DNA from: Gammaproteobacteria bacterium
Lineage (GTDB): Bacteria; Pseudomonadota; Gammaproteobacteria; Arenicellales; Poriferihabitantaceae
Length of the DNA stretch: 64,000 bases
Reading direction: 5' to 3'
NCBI GenBank assembly: GCA_030432755.1
Contig: JAUILZ010000013.1
Coordinates: 1-64,000 of the forward strand
Below are positions 44,409 to 54,529 of the stretch, in pieces. Numbering within the stretch: the stretch's first letter is position 1; each line of letters begins with the position of its first letter. The position numbers were made by a program, and so were the translations under genes. A model generated the notes under the pieces. That model did no database searches and was not told the origin of the DNA. It saw nothing but the letters and a program-made list of their open reading frames with translations.

Positions 44409-44444
44409 TTGAACAGTTATTCAATACATTGTACAATAGTTCAA
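44409..44444. promoter_or_regulatory. 36-bp inverted repeat holding two face-to-face promoters
   Basis: TTGAAC (44409-44414) and GTTCAA (44439-44444) are the ends of an imperfect palindrome. On the plus strand TTGAAC and TACAAT (44432-44437) have 17-base spacing, close to consensus. On the minus strand TTGAAC (44444-44439) and AATAAC (44421-44416) also have 17-base spacing. The palindrome thus overlaps both promoters of the divergent genes. TTGAAC/GTTCAA half-sites resemble BetI-type operators, and the neighbouring gene encodes a BetI-type DNA-binding domain. Binding by that protein is inference. Confidence 0.65.
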
Positions 44445-44463
44445 AATCCACGATTTAGCCGCC

Positions 44464-46284
44464 ATGCTCAGCGAAGCGAAAAAAAACCGGGAGAACCCGG
44501 TCAAGGATACCCGTAGACAGCAGTTGATCGATGCCACGATCGCCTGCATCCACCAGTTCGGCCTCGAGCAGACCACTATTTCCCGGGTGACCCGGGAGGC
44601 CAGTCTCTCGGCCGGCATCGTCAATTTCTACTTCGAGAGCAAGGAGAAGCTCCTGCTGGGCGTACTTGTTTCGGTGCGCGACGAGTTCCATCGCCAGCTC
44701 GTGGAATCCGTACAGATCGATGCGGCGCCTGAAGAAGTCCTGCGGCGGTTGATCCGCGTCCATTTCACGCCGTCCCTTTGCAGCCCGCAGAAAATCGCGG
44801 TCTGGCATGCCTTCGCGAGCGCGAGTCGCACCCGGGGAGAGTACAACCAGATCTGCGGTGACCTCGACGCCAGGATCGCCGATATCGTGGAATCCCGACT
44901 GGACGAACTGTGCCGCCGGGAAGGCTTGGAGCATTACGACGCTCCCGCCCTGGCGCGCGGCCTGGAAGGCCTGCTGGACGGGTTCTGGCAGGACTGCCTC
45001 TATCACCCGGACAGTTTCGACCCGGAAACCGCCTACAGCGTAAGCATGCGCTACCTGTCCTCGCTGTTCCCGGCAGTATTCTCCAGGGAAGAAACCAGCG
45101 ACGCGATTGCGAATGCCGGCGAAGGTTCCGCCGAGGTCGACCTCCTGCCCCGCTGGACCTACGACAACGCCGAGTTCTTTGATCTCGAGCGCGACCACCT
45201 GTTCCGGCGTCACTGGATGCTTGCCGGGCACGTCAGTGATCTCAGGAATCCGCGCGACTTCATCACCTTCGAGGGTTTCGGCGAGCGCGCCATCGTCCTC
45301 CGTGGCAATGACGGCGAGCTACGCGCGTTTCACAACGTCTGCCGCCACCGTGGCGCGCGCCTGCTGGAGAAGAAGCGTGGCAGCTGCCCCCATGCCCTGT
45401 CCTGCCCGTTTCACGGCTGGACCTACGACCTGTCGGGCAAGCTGATCGGCATCCCGGCGCGGGATACATTCGACAACCTGGTGCAGGAAGAGAACAGCCT
45501 GGTGCCGGTGGAAATGGAGACCTGGATGGGCTTCGTCTTCATCCGCTTCGTTCCCGGCGGCCCCTCCCTGGCCGAGTCCATGGCGCCGGTGGAATCCATG
45601 GTCGCGCCCTACCGCATCGACGAGATGCAGCCGATCCCGGATTCCGGCTACGATGAGCTGCGTCCCTATAACTGGAAGATCATTCACGACATCGACAACG
45701 AGGGCTATCACGTACCGGTTGGTCATCCGTCACTGCAACAGCTTTACGGCAGGACCTACCGCGACTTCAAGATTGGTGACATCCCGGTATCCACCGCGAC
45801 GATCGAGGAACGCAAGGCGCGCAACTGGAGCGTGCGCCACTACCAGAAACTGCTGCCCGCCGCAGAGCACCTCCCGGAGGAGTTCCAGCGCATGTGGCAG
45901 TACGTGGGCATTTTCCCCAATCACGTCATCGGCCTGTACCCGGAAAGCATCGAGTTCTACATGACCATCCCGGTCACCCCGGACACGACGCGCTACATCG
46001 GCCGCCGCTACGCGCTGCCGGGCGCCGGGCGTGCAATGCGCGCGGCGCGCTACCTGAACCTGCGGATCAATACCCAGACCGAGGGCGAGGACGAGAGCTT
46101 CGTGCGCGCGATGCAGGATGGACTGCGCTCGAGCGCCTTCCCTGAGCAGCAACTGTCGAGCCGCGAACAGGGCGTGCGCGACTTCCATGAATCATTGCAG
46201 AGCGTCCTGCCGGTGGCGAAGCTCGCGGCGGAGCCCGACCAGGGCGAAGTCGCGCAGATCAACCGCGCATTAACCGGCCACTAA
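44464..46284 (+). CDS. Fusion of BetI/TetR-type regulator and Rieske aromatic-ring-type oxygenase alpha subunit
   Basis: A 606-aa single ORF. Residues 17-65 are a TetR helix-turn-helix (TRRQQLIDATIACIHQFG, ISRVTREASLSAGIVNFYF, ESKEKLL), and residues 70-205 a BetI-like ligand domain. Residues about 230-600 form a Rieske oxygenase. The Rieske ligands are C293/H295 and C314/H317; the mononuclear iron site is N403-W-K then E413-x-x-H416 and H421. A Glu at 413 takes the place usually held by the bridging Asp, as in carnitine oxygenase CntA. Relatives oxidise quaternary amines such as carnitine, choline or betaine. Autoregulation by substrate is inferred. Confidence 0.85.
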   Translation: MLSEAKKNRENPVKDTRRQQLIDATIACIHQFGLEQTTISRVTREASLSAGIVNFYFESKEKLLLGVLVSVRDEFHRQLVESVQIDAAPEEVLRRLIRVHFTPSLCSPQKIAVWHAFASASRTRGEYNQICGDLDARIADIVESRLDELCRREGLEHYDAPALARGLEGLLDGFWQDCLYHPDSFDPETAYSVSMRYLSSLFPAVFSREETSDAIANAGEGSAEVDLLPRWTYDNAEFFDLERDHLFRRHWMLAGHVSDLRNPRDFITFEGFGERAIVLRGNDGELRAFHNVCRHRGARLLEKKRGSCPHALSCPFHGWTYDLSGKLIGIPARDTFDNLVQEENSLVPVEMETWMGFVFIRFVPGGPSLAESMAPVESMVAPYRIDEMQPIPDSGYDELRPYNWKIIHDIDNEGYHVPVGHPSLQQLYGRTYRDFKIGDIPVSTATIEERKARNWSVRHYQKLLPAAEHLPEEFQRMWQYVGIFPNHVIGLYPESIEFYMTIPVTPDTTRYIGRRYALPGAGRAMRAARYLNLRINTQTEGEDESFVRAMQDGLRSSAFPEQQLSSREQGVRDFHESLQSVLPVAKLAAEPDQGEVAQINRALTGH

Positions 46285-46322
46285 GAACCGGACTCCACAA
46301 CCGGTCACGAGAACCGGTCATG

Positions 46323-46358
46323 GCACGAGGCGGCGGTCAGGATGCCGCCGCCTCGTGC
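46323..46358. terminator. 14-bp perfect hairpin spanning the potI stop codon
   Basis: GCACGAGGCGGCGG (46323-46336) pairs perfectly with 46345-46358 around an 8-base loop. It lies between the convergent oxygenase fusion gene and potI, and its right arm encodes the last residues of PotI. No strong T-run is visible on either side. It can act as a shared barrier or mRNA end. Three short AACCGG repeats lie just before it. Confidence 0.6.
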
Positions 46359-47173
46359 ATATCCCTCTCGCGCTGGCGCTGCTGGCGCAGCATGAGCCAG
46401 CCGAAGATGATCACGCCGATGGTCACCGCGAGGATGATGATGGTGGCGAGGGCGTTGATATCCGGCCTGAGCCCCAGTCGTATTCGCGAATAGATCAATA
46501 TCGGCAGGGTGTTGGAACCGGGCCCGGTGGTGAACGAGGCAATCACGAGGTCGTCCAGCGACAGGGTGAATGCCAGCAGCCAGCCCGCCAGCATGCCCGG
46601 GGCCAGCAACGGCAACGTGATATCGAACAGAACCCGTAGCGGTTTCGCGCCCAGGTCCTGGGCCGCCTCCTCAAGGTCCTCCTGCATCCCCGAGAGTCGC
46701 GACTGGATGATCACCGCCACGTAGGCCATGGAAAAGGTGATATGGGCGATGGTGATGGTGGTGAAGCCGCGCTCGGAGGGCCAGCCGATCAGCCCCTGTA
46801 GACCGATAAAGAGTAACAACAGGGACAGACCGGTAATCACCTCCGGCATCACCAGCGGCGCGGTGATCATGCCGGTGAACAGGGTGCGACCACGGAATCG
46901 ACCGAATCGCACCAGCGCAAGCCCCGCCAGGGTGCCCAGGGCAACGGCGAAGGTGGCGTTGACGAAGGCGATCTTGAAGGAGAGCGCGGTCGCCGCCCAC
47001 ACGTCCTCGCTCTGGAACAGCACCTTGTACCAGCGCAGCGAAAAGCCGCCCCAGATAGGCACGAGCTTGGAATTGTTGAAGGAATAGATGATCAGCAGCA
47101 CCATCGGCACGTAGAGGAACGCCATGCCGAAGCAAAGCACGCTGAAGAGGAAGCGGGAGCGCTTCGGGTTCAT
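46337..47173 (-). CDS. potI: Putrescine-type ABC transporter permease PotI
   Basis: A 278-aa permease with six helices. It has the binding-protein-dependent transport motif AAQDLGAKPLRVLFDITLPLLAPGMLAGWLLAF (EAA loop) near residues 185-215, and the opening MNPKRSRFLFSVLCFGMAFLYVPMVLLIIYSFNNSK is typical of the PotC/PotI class. It is the last gene of potFGHI. Its 3' end lies inside the hairpin described at 46323-46358. Confidence 0.9.
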   Translation of the reverse strand: MNPKRSRFLFSVLCFGMAFLYVPMVLLIIYSFNNSKLVPIWGGFSLRWYKVLFQSEDVWAATALSFKIAFVNATFAVALGTLAGLALVRFGRFRGRTLFTGMITAPLVMPEVITGLSLLLLFIGLQGLIGWPSERGFTTITIAHITFSMAYVAVIIQSRLSGMQEDLEEAAQDLGAKPLRVLFDITLPLLAPGMLAGWLLAFTLSLDDLVIASFTTGPGSNTLPILIYSRIRLGLRPDINALATIIILAVTIGVIIFGWLMLRQQRQRERDMHEAAAS

Positions 47174-47174
47174 A

Positions 47175-48092
47175 TCAACTCGACGCCTCCTTCGACTGGA
47201 TATGCTGGTAGAGCATCATCGGCAACACCAGCAGGAGCAACAACACGATCGCCACGGCGGAGGCTACCGGCCAGTCGGTGTTGGCATTGAATTCGTTGTA
47301 CAGCACACGACCGATCATGAGCACGTTGCCACCGCCCAGCAGGTCGGGTATGACGTATTCGCCAGTGGCGGGAATGAACACCAGCAAAGAACCCGCGACG
47401 ATGCCCGGCACCGTCATCGGCAGCGTCACCGTCAGGAACGTCACCGCGGGCCTGGCGCCGAGGTCGGACGCCGCCTCCAGCAGGCTCATGTCGAGCTTCT
47501 CCATGTTCGCGTACAGCGGCAGGATCATGAACGGCAGGTAGGTGTAGACGATGCCGATATAGACCGCGAACTCGGTATAGAGCATGCGGATGGGGGAATC
47601 GATGACGCCGAGCCAGATCAGCAGGTTGTTGATCGTCCCCTGGTCCGCGAGCAGCCCCATCCAGGCGTATACCCTGAGAAGGAACGAGGTCCAGAACGGC
47701 AGGATGATGAGCAGCAGCAGGATATTGCGCGTCGTCGGCGTGGAGCGGACGATGGCGTAGGCAATCGGATAACCGATCAGCAGGCAGAGGAGCGTGGAGG
47801 TCGTCGATATCTTGAGGGAGTTCAGGTAGGTGTTGAGATAGAGGCTGTCCTCCCACAGGTAGGCGAAGTTGTCGAACACCAGGCGGATGATGGTCGCGCC
47901 GGCGGCATCGGTGGCGATGAGCGGGGTGAACGGCGGCGACGCGATGCGCAGTTCCGCGACGCTGATCTTCAGCACCATGAAGAACGGCGCGAGAAAGAAG
48001 ATCAGCAACCAGGCATAGGGAATGAAGATGACGAGAAATTTCCAGCTCGCCTGGGCCTTCTCGATAGCGCGGCCGAATGCCCCCTGCGCCAT
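47175..48092 (-). CDS. potH: Putrescine-type ABC transporter permease PotH
   Basis: Choosing the ATG at 48092 (MAQGAFGRAIEKAQ), just 2 bases after potG, gives 305 aa; the frame extends 21 codons upstream into potG. The protein has six helices (LVIFIPYAWLLIFFLAPFFMVLKI, AYAIVRSTPTTRNILLLLIILPF and others) and the EAA loop LLEAASDLGARPAVTFLTVTLPMTVPGIV near 210. It forms the channel with PotI. The one-base gap to potI shows tight operon packing. Confidence 0.9.
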   Translation of the reverse strand: MAQGAFGRAIEKAQASWKFLVIFIPYAWLLIFFLAPFFMVLKISVAELRIASPPFTPLIATDAAGATIIRLVFDNFAYLWEDSLYLNTYLNSLKISTTSTLLCLLIGYPIAYAIVRSTPTTRNILLLLIILPFWTSFLLRVYAWMGLLADQGTINNLLIWLGVIDSPIRMLYTEFAVYIGIVYTYLPFMILPLYANMEKLDMSLLEAASDLGARPAVTFLTVTLPMTVPGIVAGSLLVFIPATGEYVIPDLLGGGNVLMIGRVLYNEFNANTDWPVASAVAIVLLLLLVLPMMLYQHIQSKEASS

Positions 48093-48094
48093 GG

Positions 48095-49246
48095 TCAGCT
48101 CGTCAGCACCACGGCGGCGCCGGGTTCCCAGCCAACGTAGACCTTGTCCTCCCATTCGGCGAGATGGCGCCCGTCGCGCGGACGGCGCAGATTCGGATGG
48201 GTCACCTCCAGCCGCACGTCCTCGTTGATGCGTATCCGGTAGGTGGAGCTTTCGCCGTAGTAGCCGATTTCCTCAACCTGGCCTTCCAGCATGTTGATGC
48301 CCGCCTGCGAGAAGGGCTCGCGCGAAAGCTGCACCTTTTCCGGCCGTACCGCCACCCAGGCGCGGGTACCCGCTGCCAGGGGCGCGGCATGCTCCGCGCG
48401 GATCGGTACGGGCAACGTATCCACGGTAACTTCCGCGATCTCGTCCTCCTGCGACGCAACCCGGCCTTCGAACATGTTCGCCGAGCCGATGAAGTTGGCG
48501 ACAAAGCGGGTCACGGGATACTCGTAGATCTCCGTGGGCGTGCCGATCTGCTGGAAATAGCCCTGGTCCATGACCGCGATACGGGTGGACAGGGTCATCG
48601 CCTCCTCCTGGTCGTGAGTCACCACGACGAAGGTCACCCCGAGACGGTCCTGGATGTTCATCAGTTCGTACTGGGTCTGCTCCCTGAGGCGCTTGTCGAG
48701 CGCGCCCAGGGGTTCGTCCAGAAGCAGCACCTTGGGATTCTTCACCAGCGACCGGGCAAGCGCGACGCGCTGCCTCTGGCCACCGGACAACTGGTGCGGT
48801 TTGCGCTTGCGGAACTGCGTGAGTTCCACCATGCCGAGCATGTCATTGACGCGGGACTGGATTTCCGCCTTCGCCACGCCGTCGCGCTTGAGCCCGTAAG
48901 CAACGTTCTGCTCCACCGTCATGTGCGGAAACAGGGCGTAGGACTGGAACATCATGTTCACCGGCCGATCGTAGGGCGGCACGGAGGACATGTCCTCGCC
49001 GTCGATCACGATGCGTCCGCTGGTGGGCGTCTCGAATCCGGCGATCATGCGCAGCAGGGTGGTCTTGCCACAGCCGGATCCGCCGAGCAGTGAGAACAGT
49101 TCGCCCCTGTAGATATCGAGGTCGACGTTGTCCACCGCGACGAAGGGCCCGAACTGCTTGGAGACCCCCTGGATCTGGATGAACGGTTTTTGCGCTGGAT
49201 CCAGCCAGGGTCGGTCATGGATCGAATGCGAAGCTGCAGCCGCCAC
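48095..49246 (-). CDS. potG: Putrescine-type ABC transporter ATP-binding protein PotG
   Basis: A 383-aa ATPase with Walker A LLGGSGCGKTTLLRMIAGF near 55, signature LSGGQRQRVALARSL near 154, Walker B VLLLDEPLGALD near 174, and a C-terminal TOBE/OB domain (AWVAVRPEKVQLSREPFSQAGINMLEGQVEEIGYYGESSTYRIR). This matches the PotG/PotA class, which powers uptake of putrescine or spermidine. It is followed by potH and potI. The long N-terminus (about 20 residues before PFIQIQGV) is normal for PotG. Confidence 0.93.
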   Translation of the reverse strand: MAAAASHSIHDRPWLDPAQKPFIQIQGVSKQFGPFVAVDNVDLDIYRGELFSLLGGSGCGKTTLLRMIAGFETPTSGRIVIDGEDMSSVPPYDRPVNMMFQSYALFPHMTVEQNVAYGLKRDGVAKAEIQSRVNDMLGMVELTQFRKRKPHQLSGGQRQRVALARSLVKNPKVLLLDEPLGALDKRLREQTQYELMNIQDRLGVTFVVVTHDQEEAMTLSTRIAVMDQGYFQQIGTPTEIYEYPVTRFVANFIGSANMFEGRVASQEDEIAEVTVDTLPVPIRAEHAAPLAAGTRAWVAVRPEKVQLSREPFSQAGINMLEGQVEEIGYYGESSTYRIRINEDVRLEVTHPNLRRPRDGRHLAEWEDKVYVGWEPGAAVVLTS

Positions 49247-49285
49247 GGCGCCTCCGGTCAGGATCGGTTCAATGCGTGCAGGAAA

Positions 49286-49325
49286 TCGTGGCGAACAGGG
49301 CGCGAAAAGGCACCCTGTGCCACGA
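49286..49325 (-). other. Hairpin between potF and potG
   Basis: TCGTGGC (49286-49292) pairs with GCCACGA (49319-49325), and CAGGG pairs with CCCTG inside after a small bulge, with a GAAAAG loop. As between tctC and tctB, it lies after the binding-protein gene and probably sets a higher dose of PotF relative to the membrane subunits. Confidence 0.5.
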
Positions 49326-49345
49326 CAGGGATCATCCCGGGATCG

Positions 49346-50485
49346 TCAGTTGCCTGACTTGAAGTTGGTCCAGGTCCGGGTGCGCACCCGCTCGATGCGC
49401 GGCGGCACCGGATTCAGCGAGTACATCAGCTCCACCTGCTCGGACGGCGGATAGGCGGCGGCGTTGCCGGTCACCGCTTCGTCCACCATGGGCAGGGCAT
49501 CCGCGTTGGCGGTGGCATACCAGGTGAAATTGCTGTCCGCGGCGGCGACTTCGGGGCGCATCATGTAGTCGAGGAACAGGTGCGCATTCTCGACATTCTT
49601 GGCGTCCGCGGGAATGACCCAGCCATCGATCCAGATGTTGGCGGCGCCTTCACCCGGCGGCAGGAAAAAGTCCAGCACCACGCCGGTATTCGCCTCCTCG
49701 GCGCCGGACATCGCCAACAGGCCGTCCGGGCCCCAGGTCACGGCGATACAGAATTCCTTTTGCGGCATGCGCTGGTAGGCATAGTTGTCAAAGGTCTTGA
49801 TGTAGGGACGCACGGCCAGCAACAGTTCCTCCGCCTTGGCGTAGTCATCCGGGTTCTCGGACGACGGGTCGAGGCCGAGATAGGCCAGCGCCATGGGGAC
49901 CACGTCGGTGGGGGAATCGAGGAAGGCGACGCCGCAGGACGCCAGCTTCTCCATGTTTTCCGGCTTGAAGATGAGGTCCAGCGAACCAATGGGCGCGTCC
50001 GGGAAAACCTCGCGCACGAAGGCCTCGTTATAGGTCACTCCGGCGGTACCCCACATGTAGGGAATGAAGTACTGGTTGCCAGGATCCTTCGATTTCGCCA
50101 GCGAATTCATTACGTCCTCGCGCATGTGCTTCAGGTTGGGAAGCTTGGACTTGTCCAGCGGCTGCAGGATGCCGGCGGGAATCATGCGCGCGACGGGGGT
50201 GCTGGAATGGCTGACCACGTCATAGCCGGAATTGCCGGCGAGCAGCTTGGAATCGATGGACTCCACGGAGTCGTAGGCGTCGTAGGTCACATCGATGTTG
50301 AATTCCTTCTCAAAATTGGCGATCGTCTCTTCGCCGATGTACTCCCCCCAGTTGGTGACAAACAACTCTCCTTCAGCGAGCGCACTGGCGCTGCCCAGGG
50401 CGAGCCCCATGGCCGTCCCGAGGGCAATGGCCCGGACTCTGCCGCGACCTACCGCGTGATACTCGATATTGTTCAGAATTGTCAT
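49346..50485 (-). CDS. potF: Putrescine-type ABC transporter periplasmic binding protein PotF
   Basis: A 379-aa exported protein with a signal peptide (VRAIALGTAMGLALGSASALA) and the PotD/PotF pattern: LFVTNWGEYIGEETIANFEKEFNIDVTYDAYDS near 36-68, YDVVSHSSTPVARMIPAGIL near 84, and NAHLFLDYMMRPEVAAADSNFTWYATAN near 307. The aromatic binding residues are not certain, so ligands could be putrescine, spermidine or another amine. It is the first gene of the minus-strand operon potFGHI. Confidence 0.92.
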   Translation of the reverse strand: MTILNNIEYHAVGRGRVRAIALGTAMGLALGSASALAEGELFVTNWGEYIGEETIANFEKEFNIDVTYDAYDSVESIDSKLLAGNSGYDVVSHSSTPVARMIPAGILQPLDKSKLPNLKHMREDVMNSLAKSKDPGNQYFIPYMWGTAGVTYNEAFVREVFPDAPIGSLDLIFKPENMEKLASCGVAFLDSPTDVVPMALAYLGLDPSSENPDDYAKAEELLLAVRPYIKTFDNYAYQRMPQKEFCIAVTWGPDGLLAMSGAEEANTGVVLDFFLPPGEGAANIWIDGWVIPADAKNVENAHLFLDYMMRPEVAAADSNFTWYATANADALPMVDEAVTGNAAAYPPSEQVELMYSLNPVPPRIERVRTRTWTNFKSGN

Positions 50486-50577
50486 TGACGCTGCCTCCTC
50501 AGGCTGTGAATTCAGGTAAATCCAGTATACTCGCGGCCCTGCGAATTATCTAGAAGCCCCTGTCGCCCCTTAACATT

Positions 50578-51243
50578 TTGTCATTATCGGGTACCGTTTT
50601 GTCATTCCTGAGTCGACACTGGAAACTCCTTGCTGCCGGGACCGCTGCCCTGGCCGCGGGCGTGATGCTCTCCGTCGTGCGATTCGACGGCGGCGCGCCC
50701 CCGGACGTCCAGGGCTTCTTCTGGCCGGAGCAGAAAGCGCTGGCCGATTTCGAGATGGTGAGCCACCGTGACAAGCCCTTTACCCTCGCCGACTTCCAGG
50801 ACCGCTGGACGGTGCTTTTCTTCGGCTACACGTACTGCCCGGACATCTGCCCGGTCACCATGTCGGTATTGCGCGAAGCCATGGCCAGCTATCGGGACTC
50901 GGCGCCGCCGGAACTGTCCGATATTTCCGTGGCGTTCGTCTCCGTGGACGGCGAACGCGACAACCCCGAGCACCTCGCCAACTACATCCGTTTCTACGAC
51001 GAGAACTGGCTCGCGGCCTCCGGTAACCGCGAGCAGGTGGACAGCCTCACCGGCCAGCTCGGCATCCCCTACGAGATCGAGCCCCATGAGCCCGGGGCAA
51101 TAAACTACCTCGTGTCTCACCCCGGCTCACTCTACCTGGTGTCTCCCGACGCCACCCTCGCCGCGCTGTTTCACCCGCCGCTGGACCCGGCAACGCTTGC
51201 CAGCGAGCTGCTCGAGATCCGCCGTTTCATGGCGGAGTCGTAA
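50578..51243 (+). CDS. SCO1/SenC copper-chaperone-like thioredoxin-fold protein
   Basis: The product is up to 221 aa with one N-terminal membrane helix (KLLAAGTAALAAGVMLSVV). The copper site CPDICP lies near residue 86 (FGYTYCPDICPVTMSVL) and the distal His in NYLVSHPGSLYLVSPD near 185. The aspartate usually before the His is Ser here. Such proteins mature the copper centres of cytochrome oxidase or guard against oxidants. The start is uncertain: 50578 is TTG, and another TTG lies 7 codons later. It is divergent from potF. Confidence 0.87.
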   Translation: MSLSGTVLSFLSRHWKLLAAGTAALAAGVMLSVVRFDGGAPPDVQGFFWPEQKALADFEMVSHRDKPFTLADFQDRWTVLFFGYTYCPDICPVTMSVLREAMASYRDSAPPELSDISVAFVSVDGERDNPEHLANYIRFYDENWLAASGNREQVDSLTGQLGIPYEIEPHEPGAINYLVSHPGSLYLVSPDATLAALFHPPLDPATLASELLEIRRFMAES

Positions 51244-51249
51244 CTCCAA

Positions 51250-51714
51250 TCAGTTTCGTCGTTCGGCGAAAAAGGCGTCCAGCAGGGCAGACGCCTCTTG
51301 CCGCAGTATGCCGGCCGTCACCTCGCTGCGATGATTGAGAAACGGCGAGTCGAGGAGATTGAGCGCGCTGCCGGCAGCGCCGAAGCGCGGATCCGGCGCG
51401 CCGTACACGAGACGCGCGATACGCGCGTGAAGAATTGCGCCGGCGCACATGATGCAGGGCTCCAGGGTGACATACAGCGTGGCATCCGTTAGCCGGTGAT
51501 TGCCAAGCGCCCTGCCCGCCGCACGCAGCGCGACGATCTCGGCATGAGCGCTCGGATCATGATCGGGGATCGCGCGGTTATGACCGCGTCCGATCACAGC
51601 CCCTGCATGCACCACCACCGCGCCCACCGGGACCTCCCCCACGCGCTCCGCCGCGCGCGCCTCGTCGAGCGCGATCGCCATGAACATGGCATCGTCGCCA
51701 ATGGACGTTCCCAT
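51250..51714 (-). CDS. tadA: tRNA-specific adenosine deaminase TadA
   Basis: A 154-aa deaminase; the ATG at 51714 gives MGTSIGDDAMFMAIALDEARAAERVGEVPVGAV. The zinc site is intact: HAEI near residue 53 and PCIMCAGAILHARI near 83. It converts adenosine to inosine at the wobble position of tRNA-Arg(ACG). An internal TadA-typical VYGAPDPRFGAAGSALNLL follows. The open frame further upstream has no similarity. It converges on the Sco1 gene, with 6 bases between them. Confidence 0.93.
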   Translation of the reverse strand: MGTSIGDDAMFMAIALDEARAAERVGEVPVGAVVVHAGAVIGRGHNRAIPDHDPSAHAEIVALRAAGRALGNHRLTDATLYVTLEPCIMCAGAILHARIARLVYGAPDPRFGAAGSALNLLDSPFLNHRSEVTAGILRQEASALLDAFFAERRN

Positions 51715-51733
51715 GGGAATTTCGATGCTGTCG

Positions 51734-52234
51734 CTACTCGGCGCCCGCCGGGCGCCTGCTCTCGGCGGCGCCGGTAAAACCTTCGCCGAGCCCCTTGAGC
51801 AGGTGGTAGGACACCTGCTGGGCGATAGCATCGGCATCCATGCCCTGCAAGCGGTGACTGATCTCGACGATGGACTCGCTCGCTTCACCCACGCGCTCGG
51901 CGGTGGCTTCCACCGTACCGGCCATCTGCGTGACGGATTCGCCCAGCGCGCTGCCCTTGACCGCGGCCGGCAATGCCTCGCGGATTTCGCGGCCGAGCAG
52001 TTCCACGAGCTGTTCACCGATGGCCTCCGCGCCGATACCCTGCACCCGTTCTCGCAACTGGGCGATGCCCTGCTCCGCACGCGCAAGATCCGCCTGCAGG
52101 GTACGCACCAGCCTGGAAGACTGCCACAGGAGGAAGCCGATGCCGAGAAACAGGATCAGCAGCATGGCGAAGTTGATGCAGACCAGGCGGAAGGTGCGAT
52201 CGACATTGCGCGGGTAGGTTTGTGGGTCGGTCAT
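51734..52234 (-). CDS. Single-pass membrane protein with coiled coil, function unknown
   Basis: A 166-aa protein. One membrane helix (FRLVCINFAMLLILFLGIGFLLW) near residues 15-38 is followed by a long heptad-like region (LVRTLQADLARAEQGIAQLRERVQGIGAEAIGEQLVELL and later EATAERVGEASESIVEISHRLQGM). I recognise no family. The start at 52234 gives a plain MTDPQTYPRNV. It lies 20 bases before tadA in the same direction and may be cotranscribed with it. Confidence 0.6.
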   Translation of the reverse strand: MTDPQTYPRNVDRTFRLVCINFAMLLILFLGIGFLLWQSSRLVRTLQADLARAEQGIAQLRERVQGIGAEAIGEQLVELLGREIREALPAAVKGSALGESVTQMAGTVEATAERVGEASESIVEISHRLQGMDADAIAQQVSYHLLKGLGEGFTGAAESRRPAGAE

Positions 52235-52336
52235 GGGATGCCTCGGAACGGACGTTCTGGATGAGTTGAGGAACCGGCGCAAACCGGCAGGATTACGGCG
52301 GCAAATGCGGTCAAAAAATATAGCATGCGGGGTGAC

Positions 52337-54529
<2,193 letters not shown>

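Noticed and set aside
46285-46322. Three AACCGG short repeats as operator
   Set aside because: They lie between convergent genes, far from any start codon, so a regulatory role is unlikely.
50486-50577. BetI-like half-sites before potF
   Set aside because: I looked for TTGAAC/GTTCAA in the potF-sco1 gap and found none, so control of the transporter by the fusion protein is not supported by sequence.
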